64,000 nucleotides of DNA from Amycolatopsis aidingensis. GTDB lineage: Bacteria; Actinomycetota; Actinomycetes; Mycobacteriales; Pseudonocardiaceae. This document shows, piece by piece, positions 8,901-16,508 of the stretch. How positions within the stretch are numbered: position 1 is the stretch's first letter; each line of letters starts with the position of its first letter. The notes beneath the pieces are model-generated. The model made no database searches. It had not been told where the DNA came from and saw only the letters and a program-made list of their open reading frames with translations. The translations under genes and the position numbers were made by a program. Location of the stretch: assembly GCF_018885265.1 (NCBI RefSeq), contig NZ_CP076538.1, forward strand, positions 3,136,001-3,200,000, given 5' to 3'.

Positions 8901-8932
8901 CGACACTCCTCAGCTCGCTTTGCCGAGCATAG

Positions 8933-8948
8933 TACCGACCGGTCGGTA
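8933..8948. promoter_or_regulatory. TetR-type operator candidate before the APH-acyl-CoA dehydrogenase operon
   Basis: The sequence taccgaccggtcggta is a perfect 16-bp palindrome, 33 bases upstream of the kinase ATG. It lies in the 79-bp gap after the MaoC gene. From memory it resembles the consensus of TetR regulators of fatty-acid breakdown such as Thermus PfmR. The TetR gene at 1527-2168 is the nearest candidate binder. Confidence 0.65.
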
Positions 8949-8979
8949 TGTCGCCGGTACGCGCGGCACGCGCGGCCAC

Positions 8980-9435
8980 TCAGGCATGCAGCCGGGCGAC
9001 GGTCTCGGCCACGCAGGCCGGTTTGTCCTCGCCCTCGATCTCGATCGTCCACCGCACGACGGCCTGGACGGCACCCTGCGCGGCCTCGGTGACCTCGGTC
9101 AGGTCGGCGGTGGCCCGGACCCGGGAACCGACCCGCACCGGCTGCGGGAACCGCACCTTGTTCAGCCCGTAGTTGATCCCCATGGCCAGGTTGTCGACCT
9201 GGTAGATCTCCTTACCCAGCATGGGAATCAGGGACAGGGTCAGGTAGCCGTGCGCGATGGTGCCGCCGAACGGCCCGCTGGCGGCGCGTTCGGTGTCCAG
9301 GTGGATCCACTGGTGGTCGCCGGTGGCCTCGGCGAACAGGTTCACCTGTTCCTGGGTGATGGTGTGCCAATCGCTGTGCCCGAGCCGCTCGCCGACCGCG
9401 GCGGCGAAGGAGTCCAGGCCGGAGAAAACGCGCAT
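8980..9435 (-). CDS. MaoC-like dehydratase (R-specific enoyl-CoA hydratase family)
   Basis: This 151-residue hot-dog fold protein carries FAEATGDHQWIHLDTERA, with the Asp and His of the hydratase active site. GTIAHGYLTLSLIP follows and is the usual acyl-binding segment. Single-domain MaoC proteins hydrate trans-2-enoyl-CoA to the (R)-3-hydroxyacyl-CoA. The gene follows the FabG-like reductase by 12 bases on the same strand and is probably co-transcribed with it. A hydratase and an (R)-specific reductase together fit acyl-CoA oxidation or exchange with the nearby dehydrogenase operon. Confidence 0.88.
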   Translation of the reverse strand: MRVFSGLDSFAAAVGERLGHSDWHTITQEQVNLFAEATGDHQWIHLDTERAASGPFGGTIAHGYLTLSLIPMLGKEIYQVDNLAMGINYGLNKVRFPQPVRVGSRVRATADLTEVTEAAQGAVQAVVRWTIEIEGEDKPACVAETVARLHA

Positions 9436-9447
9436 GACGGTCCCTCC

Positions 9448-10209
9448 TCAGGCCTTCGGCCCGCCGGCCACGTAGATGACCTGGCCGGAGACGAAGGACG
9501 CCTGGTCGCTGACGAAGAAGGCGGCCATGTTGGCGATGTCCTCCGGCTGGCCGACCCGCCGGACCGGGATCTCCTGCGCGGCCGCCTGCTGCATGTCCTC
9601 GAAGGACATGCCGATGCGCTCCGCGGTGGCCGCGGTCATCTCGGTGGCGATGAAGCCGGGGGCGATCGCGTTCACCGTGACCCCGAACTTGCCCAGCTCG
9701 ATGGCCAGCGTCTTGGTCAGGCCCTGCATCCCGGCCTTCGCGGTGGAGTAGTTGGCCTGGCCGCGGTTGCCGAGCGCCGAGGTGCTGGACAGGTTCACGA
9801 TCCGGCCCCAGCCCTGCTCGGTCATGTACTTCTGCACCGCGCGGCTCATCAGGAAGGACCCCCGCAGGTGCACACCGAGCACCGAGTCCCAGTCCTGGTC
9901 GGTCATCTTGAACAACAGGTTGTCCCTGGTGATGCCGGCGTTGTTGATCAGGACGGTGGGCGGGCCCAGCTCCTCGGCCACCCTGGTGACCGCGGCCTCC
10001 ACCTGCTCGGTGTCGCTCACGTCCAGGCTGACGCCGAGCGCGCGCCCGCCCTCGGCGGTGATGGCCCCCGCGCCCCGGGTGCAGCTTGCCTCGTCCAGGT
10101 CGAGCAGGCCGACGGCGAACCCGTCGGCGGCGAGGCGCCTGGCGACGGCCGCGCCGATTCCCCTGCCTGCCCCGGTGACGATCGCGACCCTGGATGGTGA
10201 TTCGGACAC
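9448..10209 (-). CDS. SDR, FabG-like 3-oxoacyl-(ACP/CoA) reductase
   Basis: This 253-residue classical SDR has the cofactor motif TGAGRGIG near residues 12-19, the structural INNAG, and the catalytic Ser-Tyr-Lys in LSSTSALGNRGQANYSTAKAG. Its length matches FabG. The Asp in LLDLDEAS after strand 2 points to NAD(H), which suits a catabolic 3-hydroxyacyl-CoA dehydrogenase better than fatty-acid synthesis. The gene heads a two-gene unit with the MaoC hydratase and has a palindrome at 10240-10255 in its leader. Confidence 0.88.
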   Translation of the reverse strand: MSESPSRVAIVTGAGRGIGAAVARRLAADGFAVGLLDLDEASCTRGAGAITAEGGRALGVSLDVSDTEQVEAAVTRVAEELGPPTVLINNAGITRDNLLFKMTDQDWDSVLGVHLRGSFLMSRAVQKYMTEQGWGRIVNLSSTSALGNRGQANYSTAKAGMQGLTKTLAIELGKFGVTVNAIAPGFIATEMTAATAERIGMSFEDMQQAAAQEIPVRRVGQPEDIANMAAFFVSDQASFVSGQVIYVAGGPKA

Positions 10210-10239
10210 GGCTCCTCCTCGAACTCGGCACTGAGCTGA

Positions 10240-10255
10240 CTAAGCATGCGCTTAG
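10240..10255. promoter_or_regulatory. inverted repeat ctaagc-atgc-gcttag before the FabG-MaoC unit
   Basis: Two perfect 6-base arms are separated by 4 bases, 31 bases upstream of the reductase ATG. The form fits a TetR-family operator and differs from the palindrome at 8933, so this unit may answer to a second regulator. No binder can be named from the sequence. Confidence 0.5.
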
Positions 10256-10328
10256 AATCGAACCGTACTAGCTCTGGCCCGGGCCGCATTCTGTGAGCTG
10301 CGTCATGTCCGCCGTCCGGCGCGGGTAG

Positions 10329-11462
10329 CTAGCAGGAGACCACCTGGCGGTGCACCGTGCGCACGACATCGCGGTCCACGGTGCAGGGATCCACGGCCAG
10401 CCAGTCGCCGACCTCGCGGACGAACTGCTCCGGGGTCATCGGCGGGACCGGCACCCCGGTGGTGTCGCCGGTGGTCACCTCGCCCCACCGGCTCGGGTAC
10501 ACGATCAGTACCCCGCGCACCTCCACCTCGGGCAGCAGTTGCTGGTACGCGGCGACGCTCTCGGCCAGCCTGCTGCCGCCGCCGCGGAACCGGTTGCCGT
10601 TGCGCCACAGGGTGCCGTCCGGGTCGGCCGTGTAGTGCCCCGGCAGCCACAGTTTCGACTCGATCAGCACCAGCCGCCGTCCGCACAGCACGGCGTGGTG
10701 CACATCGGCGAACACCGAGTCCGGCCAGGCGAGGCCGTGGAACACCCTGGCTCCCGGCATCCGGGTGAGGTAGCGGGAGAGCAGGTCCTCGGTGAGCCGT
10801 TCGCCCAGCTCGTCCTCCTCCTGCCCGGCGCGGCCGTGCACCTGGGTGCCGCCGAACTCCGCGGTGAACGCGCGGTCGGCCCGTGCGGTCGCCCGATAGC
10901 GCCGGGACAGCGTCACCAGTGCGCCCAGCGCGGCAGCCAGCAGTACCAGCCACACGATCAGCACCGGTCCGGAGAGCACGCCCAGCGGTAGCGCGAGCAG
11001 CAGCAGGGCCGCCCCGGCGAGCGCGCCCAGCCCGGGCGCGTGTCCCGGCCCGCGCCGCGGCACGCACAGGATGGGCTGGTCCGCGTGTACCCGGTCCCAC
11101 CACGGAATGGTCTGCGGCGCCATCCGCGGCGCCGGTGCGGCGAACCCGGGATCCTCGCCGAAGCTGCGGGTCCGCCCGCCGGGACGGGGCCGGGCGGACC
11201 CGGGTCGGCGCGTCCGCGGCACCGGAGGCTGCGCCGGGGGAGCGGGTTCCTCCTCGACGTCGGTCCCGCCCTCGTCGTACTCCGCCCGCAGCCGCGGGTC
11301 GTTGAGCGTCTCGTAGGCCTCCCGGAGCAGACGGAAGGTTCCGGCGGTGCCGCCCGCGTCGGGGTGCATGGTCCTGGCGAGCAGCCGGTACGCCGACTTG
11401 ATCTCGGCCGGGGAAGCATCTCGCCCCACGCCGAGCAACTCGTAGTAGTCGACCCCGTCCAC
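10329..11462 (-). CDS. J-domain protein fused to a NERD (nuclease-related) domain
   Basis: The N terminus is a J domain: DYYELLGVGRDASPAEIKSA, with the HPD tripeptide in LLARTMHPDAGG that stimulates DnaK. A proline-rich linker of about 60 residues follows, then a probable pair of membrane segments rich in Leu, Ala and Val (LGALAGAALLLLALPLGVL and LIVWLVLLAAALGALVTL). A C-terminal NERD domain follows (GERLTEDLLSRYL, then VFADVHHAVLCGRRLVLIESK). The Asp and the ESK lysine suit a restriction-endonuclease-like core. The start is uncertain: GTG 11462 has GGGAGG 11 bases upstream, and GTG codons at 11474 and 11492 are alternatives. It is a single gene, divergent from an ImmA/IrrE gene. Confidence 0.8.
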   Translation of the reverse strand: MDGVDYYELLGVGRDASPAEIKSAYRLLARTMHPDAGGTAGTFRLLREAYETLNDPRLRAEYDEGGTDVEEEPAPPAQPPVPRTRRPGSARPRPGGRTRSFGEDPGFAAPAPRMAPQTIPWWDRVHADQPILCVPRRGPGHAPGLGALAGAALLLLALPLGVLSGPVLIVWLVLLAAALGALVTLSRRYRATARADRAFTAEFGGTQVHGRAGQEEDELGERLTEDLLSRYLTRMPGARVFHGLAWPDSVFADVHHAVLCGRRLVLIESKLWLPGHYTADPDGTLWRNGNRFRGGGSRLAESVAAYQQLLPEVEVRGVLIVYPSRWGEVTTGDTTGVPVPPMTPEQFVREVGDWLAVDPCTVDRDVVRTVHRQVVSC

Positions 11463-11619
11463 GACTCCGGTCACCTCCCGCTGCGCGGACACCCTATGGG
11501 GTCCGCCGCGCGGCGCGTGCATCCCGTGGCACCCACGTTCCGGTGATTTCACGTGCTATATAGGGCTTTTCTCCGCCAACCTCGCCAACCACACCCGGAA
11601 TCCCTAGACTCGTGCAAAA

Positions 11620-11643
11620 GCGAATGCTCACCCGAGCATTCGC
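11620..11643. promoter_or_regulatory. 10-bp inverted repeat before the first ImmA/IrrE gene
   Basis: gcgaatgctc and gagcattcgc flank accc, a perfect hairpin or operator ending 12 bases before GTG 11656. It could bind the XRE regulator encoded downstream or shape the leader RNA. Confidence 0.5.
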
Positions 11644-11655
11644 AGGGGTGGAAGC

Positions 11656-12237
11656 GTGCTCGGGCATGCCGAACGGGGGTGGCGAGTGAGGGAACGGGAG
11701 CTGCGACGGCAGTGCCGTGAGCTGTTGCGGGCGCTGGACATTCGCCCGCCGCTGGACGTCGAGGAGCTGTGCAGGCGGGTGGGCAGGCGGCGCGGGCGGC
11801 CGATCCGGCTGGTGCCGCACCCGATCCCGGTTCCCGGCCCGTTCGGCGCCTGGATCGCGGCCAGGGACGCCGACTACATCCTCTACCAGGAGGAGACCAC
11901 GCACGCGCATCAGCGGCACATCATCCTGCACGAGCTCGGCCACATCCTGGCAGGCAGCACCAGCGACGAGCAGGACGACGCCCTGCTCACCGAGTTGTAC
12001 CCCGGGATCGACCCGGCGCAGCTGCGGGCGCGCTACCCGGATCTCGATCCGGAGGCGGTGCGCAGGGCGCTGCGGCGGACCGGATACCGCGAGGAGGACG
12101 AGCGCCGGGCCGAGACGGTGGCCACGATCATCCTGGAGTGGGCCGCGGTGGCGGACCGGGTCACCCCGGCCGTCTCGGCGGAGGCGCCCGCCCGGCGGAT
12201 GGCCGCCGCCCTCGGCGACCGGGTCGGCTGGCTGTGA
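11656..12237 (+). CDS. ImmA/IrrE family metallopeptidase (first copy)
   Basis: This 193-residue protein contains HIILHELGHILAG near residue 95, the HExxH zinc motif of the ImmA/IrrE (COG2856) family. It shares RGRPI, HQ-HIILHE-GH and an EDE-rA segment with the second copy at 13017, so the two are paralogues. Family members such as ImmA and IrrE/PprI cleave or regulate XRE-type repressors, and an XRE gene lies 202 bases downstream. GTG 11656 follows AGGGGTGG; GTG 11686, after GGGGGTGGCGA, would make the protein start VRERELRR like the paralogue and is equally credible. Confidence 0.85.
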   Translation: MLGHAERGWRVRERELRRQCRELLRALDIRPPLDVEELCRRVGRRRGRPIRLVPHPIPVPGPFGAWIAARDADYILYQEETTHAHQRHIILHELGHILAGSTSDEQDDALLTELYPGIDPAQLRARYPDLDPEAVRRALRRTGYREEDERRAETVATIILEWAAVADRVTPAVSAEAPARRMAAALGDRVGWL

Positions 12238-12278
12238 CTCCGGTTACTTCTGGTTGTCGCTCGGTAACCATGCGTATG

Positions 12279-12319
12279 AAACGGCCGGGCACCTACCCCC
12301 AGGAGGCGCCCGGCCGTTT
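12279..12319. terminator. strong hairpin terminator after the first ImmA/IrrE gene
   Basis: The arms aaacggccgggc and gcccggccgttt are perfectly complementary over 12 bases with a 17-base loop, and the right arm ends in TTTA. The hairpin lies 42 bases after the stop codon and separates this gene from the XRE gene, which therefore needs its own promoter in 12320-12439. That stretch also has a short palindrome, ctcggt-ttat-accgag, at 12322-12337. Confidence 0.75.
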
Positions 12320-12439
12320 ATCTCGGTTTATACCGAGGCTCATAGCATAAGCCGGAGCTGCGATACTCTCAACTGTGGTAAACGGGTTAAGCTGTAGCTC
12401 ACTACTGGCATAGGGGTTACTGGGGAAAGGTCGCGCGAC

Positions 12440-12901
12440 ATGACTGAGGGGCGATCGCTCGCGCAGAAGCTCGATCACCTGCTCACGGTGGTGCATCCGG
12501 CCGACCGTGGCCCGTACAGCTACGAGGAGGTCGCGCAGGCGATCAAGGCCAAGGACGGCCCGACCATCTCGGCCGCCTACATCTGGCAGCTGCGCAAGGG
12601 CCTGCGGGACAACCCGACCAAGCACCATCTCGAGGCGCTCGCCGACTTCTTCGGCGTCCCGGTGGCCTACTTCTTCGACGACGAGCAGGCCCAGCTGATC
12701 GACGGCGAGATCGAGGTCCTGCAGGCGATGCGGGACGCCGAGGTGCGCGATGTCGCCCTGCGGACGATGAAGCTGAGCCCGGAGGCACGCCGCTCGGTGG
12801 TCAACATCATCAGCGAGCTCGGCCGCTACGAGGATCGCTCCGGCCGCCCCCGCCGCCGGAAGAAGGGTAGTAGTGCCGCCGCGGAGACGGACGACGCGTG
12901 A
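12440..12901 (+). CDS. XRE-type helix-turn-helix regulator (EspR-like architecture)
   Basis: This 153-residue protein begins with an HTH domain (about residues 5-80). Its helix pair reads YEEVAQAIKAKDGPTISAAY, then IWQLRKGLRDNPTKHHLEAL and ADFFGVPVAYFFDDE. A helical C-terminal tail of about 70 residues ends in a basic run (GRPRRRKKGSS). This layout is common in actinobacteria, including EspR-like proteins. ATG 12440 follows a GGGGAAAGG-like stretch. The gene sits between two ImmA/IrrE peptidases, whose known role in other bacteria is to inactivate XRE repressors, so it is the likely substrate or partner of one or both. Confidence 0.85.
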   Translation: MTEGRSLAQKLDHLLTVVHPADRGPYSYEEVAQAIKAKDGPTISAAYIWQLRKGLRDNPTKHHLEALADFFGVPVAYFFDDEQAQLIDGEIEVLQAMRDAEVRDVALRTMKLSPEARRSVVNIISELGRYEDRSGRPRRRKKGSSAAAETDDA

Positions 12902-13016
12902 CATGATGGCCGACGGGCGGCACGGTGGCGACGGGAGGCGTCCGGCCGCCTGCGTGAGGCTGGCCCGGGCAGCGGATCCGCCTCGGGCGGGGGCTGTCGG
13001 GAGGAGTGACACCGCC

Positions 13017-13544
13017 GTGCGCTACCTGGAGTTGCGACGGCGCAGCGAGACACGCGTGCGCGAGCTGGAGGAGTCCGTCGGGATTCCGGTGCCGTGGGAC
13101 GTCGACCGGCTGGTGGACCGGCTGGAGCGGCACCGCGGCAGGCCCATCGACCTGCACCCCACGACCAGGACCGCGGGCGGAACCTGCGGGATGTGGGTGC
13201 GGGAGGCCGACCGCGATGTGATCGTCTACGCCGCGCAGACCAGCACGCTGCACCAGGACCACATCATCCTGCACGAGATCGGCCACATGATCGCCGACCA
13301 TCGGGGCGAGTGCCTGCTCAGTGTCGGGGAGGCCGCCAGGATGGCTCCGCATGTGCGGCCGGAGCTGATCGAGCACCTGTTCGCCCGCTCCGCGTACTCC
13401 ACTGAGGACGAGCAGGAGGCCGAGATGATCGCGTCCCTGCTGTGGCAGCACGCGGGCGGCAGGCGCGCCCAGCTGACCGACCGGCCCATGTCCCCCGAGG
13501 TCGCCGAGCGGATGACCAGGGTAAGGGACATCTTCGGCTTCTAG
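13017..13544 (+). CDS. ImmA/IrrE family metallopeptidase (second copy)
   Basis: This 175-residue protein has the zinc motif HIILHEIGHMIADH near residue 85 and the region FARSAYSTEDEQEAEMIASLL, whose Glu is the probable third zinc ligand. It is a paralogue of the gene at 11656. The open frame reaches back to 12873, but those extra 48 residues are low-complexity. GTG 13017, preceded by GGGAGGAG about 10 bases away, gives the start RYLELRRR, which matches the paralogue. It lies 115 bases after the XRE stop and 147 bases before the MAB_1171c gene. Confidence 0.85.
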   Translation: MRYLELRRRSETRVRELEESVGIPVPWDVDRLVDRLERHRGRPIDLHPTTRTAGGTCGMWVREADRDVIVYAAQTSTLHQDHIILHEIGHMIADHRGECLLSVGEAARMAPHVRPELIEHLFARSAYSTEDEQEAEMIASLLWQHAGGRRAQLTDRPMSPEVAERMTRVRDIFGF

Positions 13545-13551
13545 AACCCCA

Positions 13552-13637
13552 CCGGCTAGGCTGTGTTCAAGTAGGCGCGCGGCCTGCGGCCGGGACGCGC
13601 GCCCACGCATCACCTCAGGCAACCACCTTCTGAACAG
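13552..13637. repeat. 86-bp direct repeat, left copy, before the MAB_1171c gene
   Basis: This block starts ccggctaggctgtgttcaag and ends ccaccttctgaacag. It matches 14895-14980 with three substitutions and two one-base indels. It carries its own imperfect inverted ends (ctgtgttca against tgaacag) and an inner GC stem (ggcgcgc against gcgcgcc). A short echo, ggctaagctgtg, follows at 13638-13649. It is an intergenic mobile or structural repeat of unknown type. Confidence 0.8.
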
Positions 13638-13690
13638 CGGCTAAGCTGTGTCGCCGCTGGGGTGCGGCATTCGGCGAGAAGACGGGCAGT

Positions 13691-14902
13691 ATGATCAGCA
13701 TACTCTTCATCCTGGTCGCGCTCATTGCTTTCCTGCTCGCCGCGCTGGCGTTCCTGCGGCGCAGGCGCGGGCCGCGCAAGCCGACCCAGGTGCCGATGAT
13801 CGTGATCCTGCTCGCACTGGGGGCGGCGTTCTTCTTCCTGGCGCCCGCGGTGCAGGCGGTGGAGAGCCGGATCATCCCGAGCCTCGGCAGGCTGCTGTCC
13901 AACCTCTGCACGCTGACCGCCGCCTACGGCTTCCTCACCCTGATGCGCTACGTCAGCCATCCGCCCGCGCAGGCCAGGGCGCACTCGCGGTGGCGGCTGG
14001 GCGCACTACTGGTCGCGCTCGCGGTGCTGGTCGTGACCTTCCTGCTGAGCCGGGTCCCGGAGGGGACCGGGATCTTCACCGGGCTCTACCGCGAGCAACC
14101 GACCCTCGCGGTGTACACATTGGTTTATTCGGCCTATCTCGGTGTGGCGCTGGTGGATCTCGGCTGGCTCGGGGTGGGGACCATCCGGCACGCGCGCGGG
14201 TACCTGCGGGCAGGCATGATCCTGGTGTTCGCCGGTTGCCTGCTCGGCCTGGCGTACGTGGGGCAGAAGGTGGTCAGCGTGCTCGGCGAGGTGTTCGGCG
14301 CCGGGACGCCGGCCGAGGCGCTGTGCGCGGGCCCGTTCTCCACCGTGGGCTGCACCTTCGCGGTGGGCATGCCCGCGTTGTCCGTGCTGGCCATCATCCT
14401 CGGCGCCGCCGTTCCCGCGCTCGGCCCACGGGTCACGGGCCTGCTGCGCTGGCCGGGGCGGTGGCGCGCCTACCGGCGGCTGCATCCGCTGTGGCAGGCG
14501 CTGTATCAGGCCGCGCCGGAGATCGCGCTGACCTCTCCGCAGGCCGTGCAGGGCGACGCGCCGCCGCACGACATCGGGTTCCGGCTCTACCGCAGGGTCA
14601 TCGAGATCCGGGACGGGCTGCTGATCCTCGCGCCGTACCGCGACCAGGAACGCACCGCCGCGCATCGCCGGTCCGCGGAGGCCGCCGGGTTGACCGGCGC
14701 TGACCTGGACGCGGCCGTCGAGGCGGCGGATATCGCGGAGGCCCTGCGACGCAAGCAGGCCGGCCTGCCCGCCACCGGGGAGGACGCGCGGCGGGAGCCT
14801 GCGGTGGAGTCGGACCTGGCGGCCGAGACGGCATGGCTGACCCGCGTCGCGAGAGCCTTCGGCACGGCCGGACGTTCCGACCGGGCCGCCACCCCCGGCT
14901 AG
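13691..14902 (+). CDS. MAB_1171c family membrane protein (putative transporter)
   Basis: This 403-residue protein has about seven hydrophobic segments in the first 255 residues (for example near 3-20, 36-55, 98-118 and 172-195). A soluble C-terminal part of about 150 residues begins WRAYRRLHPLWQALYQAAPE, which marks the MAB_1171c/DUF6545 family. The function is unknown; the transporter label is only a database name. Family members are often found beside XRE and ImmA/IrrE genes, as here. An 86-bp repeat lies on each side, and the right copy overlaps the stop codon, so this gene forms a bracketed unit. ATG 13691 is the first codon of the hydrophobic segment. Confidence 0.85.
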   Translation: MISILFILVALIAFLLAALAFLRRRRGPRKPTQVPMIVILLALGAAFFFLAPAVQAVESRIIPSLGRLLSNLCTLTAAYGFLTLMRYVSHPPAQARAHSRWRLGALLVALAVLVVTFLLSRVPEGTGIFTGLYREQPTLAVYTLVYSAYLGVALVDLGWLGVGTIRHARGYLRAGMILVFAGCLLGLAYVGQKVVSVLGEVFGAGTPAEALCAGPFSTVGCTFAVGMPALSVLAIILGAAVPALGPRVTGLLRWPGRWRAYRRLHPLWQALYQAAPEIALTSPQAVQGDAPPHDIGFRLYRRVIEIRDGLLILAPYRDQERTAAHRRSAEAAGLTGADLDAAVEAADIAEALRRKQAGLPATGEDARREPAVESDLAAETAWLTRVARAFGTAGRSDRAATPG

Positions 14903-14980
14903 GCTGTGTTCAAGAAGGCGCGCGGCCTCCGGCCGGACGCGCGCCCACGCATCACCTCAGGCAGCCACCTTCCTGAACAG
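14895..14980. repeat. 86-bp direct repeat, right copy, overlapping the MAB_1171c stop codon
   Basis: This copy begins ccggctaggctgtgttcaag and ends ccaccttcctgaacag, and includes the tag stop at 14900-14902. Compared with the copy at 13552-13637 it has a for t, c for g, a lost g, g for a and a gained c. It ends 5 bases before the convergent amidase stop codon and may also act as a terminator. Confidence 0.8.
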
Positions 14981-14984
14981 TTCC

Positions 14985-16439
14985 CTAGCTCACGCTTACC
15001 GGCCCGGTCATCGGTGGCGCCTGGAATCCTGGCAGTACCTCCGCGCGTTCCAGGGCGCCGGCGATCCCGATCAGCCGCTGCTCCGACCACCTGGGGCCGA
15101 TGAGCTGCACCCCGATGGGCAGCCCGACCAGCTCGCTGGTCCCGGCCGGAACGGCCAGCGCGGGCAGGTCCGCCAGGTTGGCGAATGCCAGGACGCGTTC
15201 GTGCTCGGGGTAGCCGAGCACGGTCATCGCGTCGTCCCCGTTCCCGCTGCGGCCCTGCTGATGCGGGAACGCGGTGGACGCGGCGGCTGGCACCAGGAGT
15301 GCGTCGACACCGGTGAAGAACGTTTCCCAGCGCGCGATGTACGCGTCGCGCCGCTCGAGTGCCCTGAAGTACCACCGTAGGGTGCGCTGCTCGTCCCGCA
15401 CGGGGATCTCGTCCAGCGCGGCACCGATGAGCGCGGTGAACAGGTCCGCGAAGAGCGTCTGCTGGGCGTCCCAGTCCAGTTCCGGTAGGAGGTGGTCGAC
15501 CCGTGCCCCTGCCTTCGCGGCGTCCCTGGCCACCCGCTCCACCCGCTCGCGTACGTCCGGGGCGATGGGCGCGCCGGGCACGGTCGGCGCGACCGCCAGC
15601 CGCAGGTCGGACAGCGGGCGCTCCGGCGACGCGGCCAGGGGCACCGGCGGCACGTCGCTGTCCCTGCCGTCGGGGCCTGCGATCAGGTTCAGGGCGAGCC
15701 GGAGGTCATCGAGGTCGCGTCCGAGCGGACCGATGCAGGAGGCGATCCGCACCGTCCGGGGAATCCCGTCCGGTTCGCGCAGGAAGCCGGTCAGCGGTAC
15801 GCGATGCTCGGTCGTCTTCAACCCGTAGATTCCGCAGAACGAGGCCGGCAGCCGTGCCGAACCGGCGAGGTCGGAGCCGATCTCGAGGGGCACAAGGCCT
15901 GCGCTCAGTGCCGCGGCCGCCCCGCCGCTGGAGCCGCCAGGGGTGCGGGTGGGGTCCCAGGGGTTCGCCGTGCGCCCGAAGATCGGGTTGGCGGTTTCGT
16001 AGTCGGCGAGCCACGGCGGCACGTTGCTGTGTCCGAGCAGGATCGCACCGGCCTGCCGCAGGCGCGCGGCCACGGTACCGTCCTCCTCCGGAACGCGGTC
16101 GAGGACCGTGGTGCCGGCCGTGGTGCGCAGCCCCGCGATGTCATGGCCGTCCTTGAGCGTCATCGGCACGCCGTGCAGCGGCCCCACCCGATGTCCCGCC
16201 GCCAGTGCTTCGTCGGCGGCCGCGGCCGCCGACCGCGCACCCTCCTCGTCGAGGGAGACGAGTGCCCCGAGTTCGCCGTTGTACTGCCGGATGCGTGCCA
16301 GGGCGGCCTCGACGACGGCGGCGGAGCTCACCTCTCCTCGCGCGATCGCCGCGGCCGTCTCCCGTGCGGACCGATCCTGCGTCCCGTTCCCGGATATCGT
16401 CGCCACCTCACACCCCAGTTGTTCTTGATCAGCAAGCAT
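14985..16439 (-). CDS. amidase signature family hydrolase
   Basis: This 484-residue enzyme has the Ser-cisSer-Lys triad: Lys in PMTLKDGHDIAG, the glycine-serine stretch RTPGGSSGGAAAAL, and the nucleophile Ser in GSDLAGSARLPASFCG. FCGIYGLKTTEHRVP matches bacterial indole-acetamide and broad amide hydrolases. It is not GatA, since no gatB or gatC is near. It would hydrolyse a small amide to acid and ammonia in the cytoplasm. The start could be ATG 16439 or an internal GTG (VATISG). The gene converges on the MAB_1171c unit and stands 69 bases from the next upstream gene. Confidence 0.88.
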   Translation of the reverse strand: MLADQEQLGCEVATISGNGTQDRSARETAAAIARGEVSSAAVVEAALARIRQYNGELGALVSLDEEGARSAAAAADEALAAGHRVGPLHGVPMTLKDGHDIAGLRTTAGTTVLDRVPEEDGTVAARLRQAGAILLGHSNVPPWLADYETANPIFGRTANPWDPTRTPGGSSGGAAAALSAGLVPLEIGSDLAGSARLPASFCGIYGLKTTEHRVPLTGFLREPDGIPRTVRIASCIGPLGRDLDDLRLALNLIAGPDGRDSDVPPVPLAASPERPLSDLRLAVAPTVPGAPIAPDVRERVERVARDAAKAGARVDHLLPELDWDAQQTLFADLFTALIGAALDEIPVRDEQRTLRWYFRALERRDAYIARWETFFTGVDALLVPAAASTAFPHQQGRSGNGDDAMTVLGYPEHERVLAFANLADLPALAVPAGTSELVGLPIGVQLIGPRWSEQRLIGIAGALERAEVLPGFQAPPMTGPVSVS

Positions 16440-16508
16440 GAGACCAATCTGCTACCTCGACCATGCTCGAGGTCAAGGCGCGAGTGAGGTGAGCCGGCCG
16501 TGGCCTCG

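Noticed and set aside
13610..13984. small minus-strand frames through the 86-bp repeat
   Set aside because: They are by-products of the repeat and of antisense reading of the membrane gene. No ribosome site or domain supports them.
11656..14902. prophage or integrative element
   Set aside because: ImmA/IrrE and XRE genes suggest one, but no integrase, phage structural or relaxase gene lies near, so the repeats are not called att sites.
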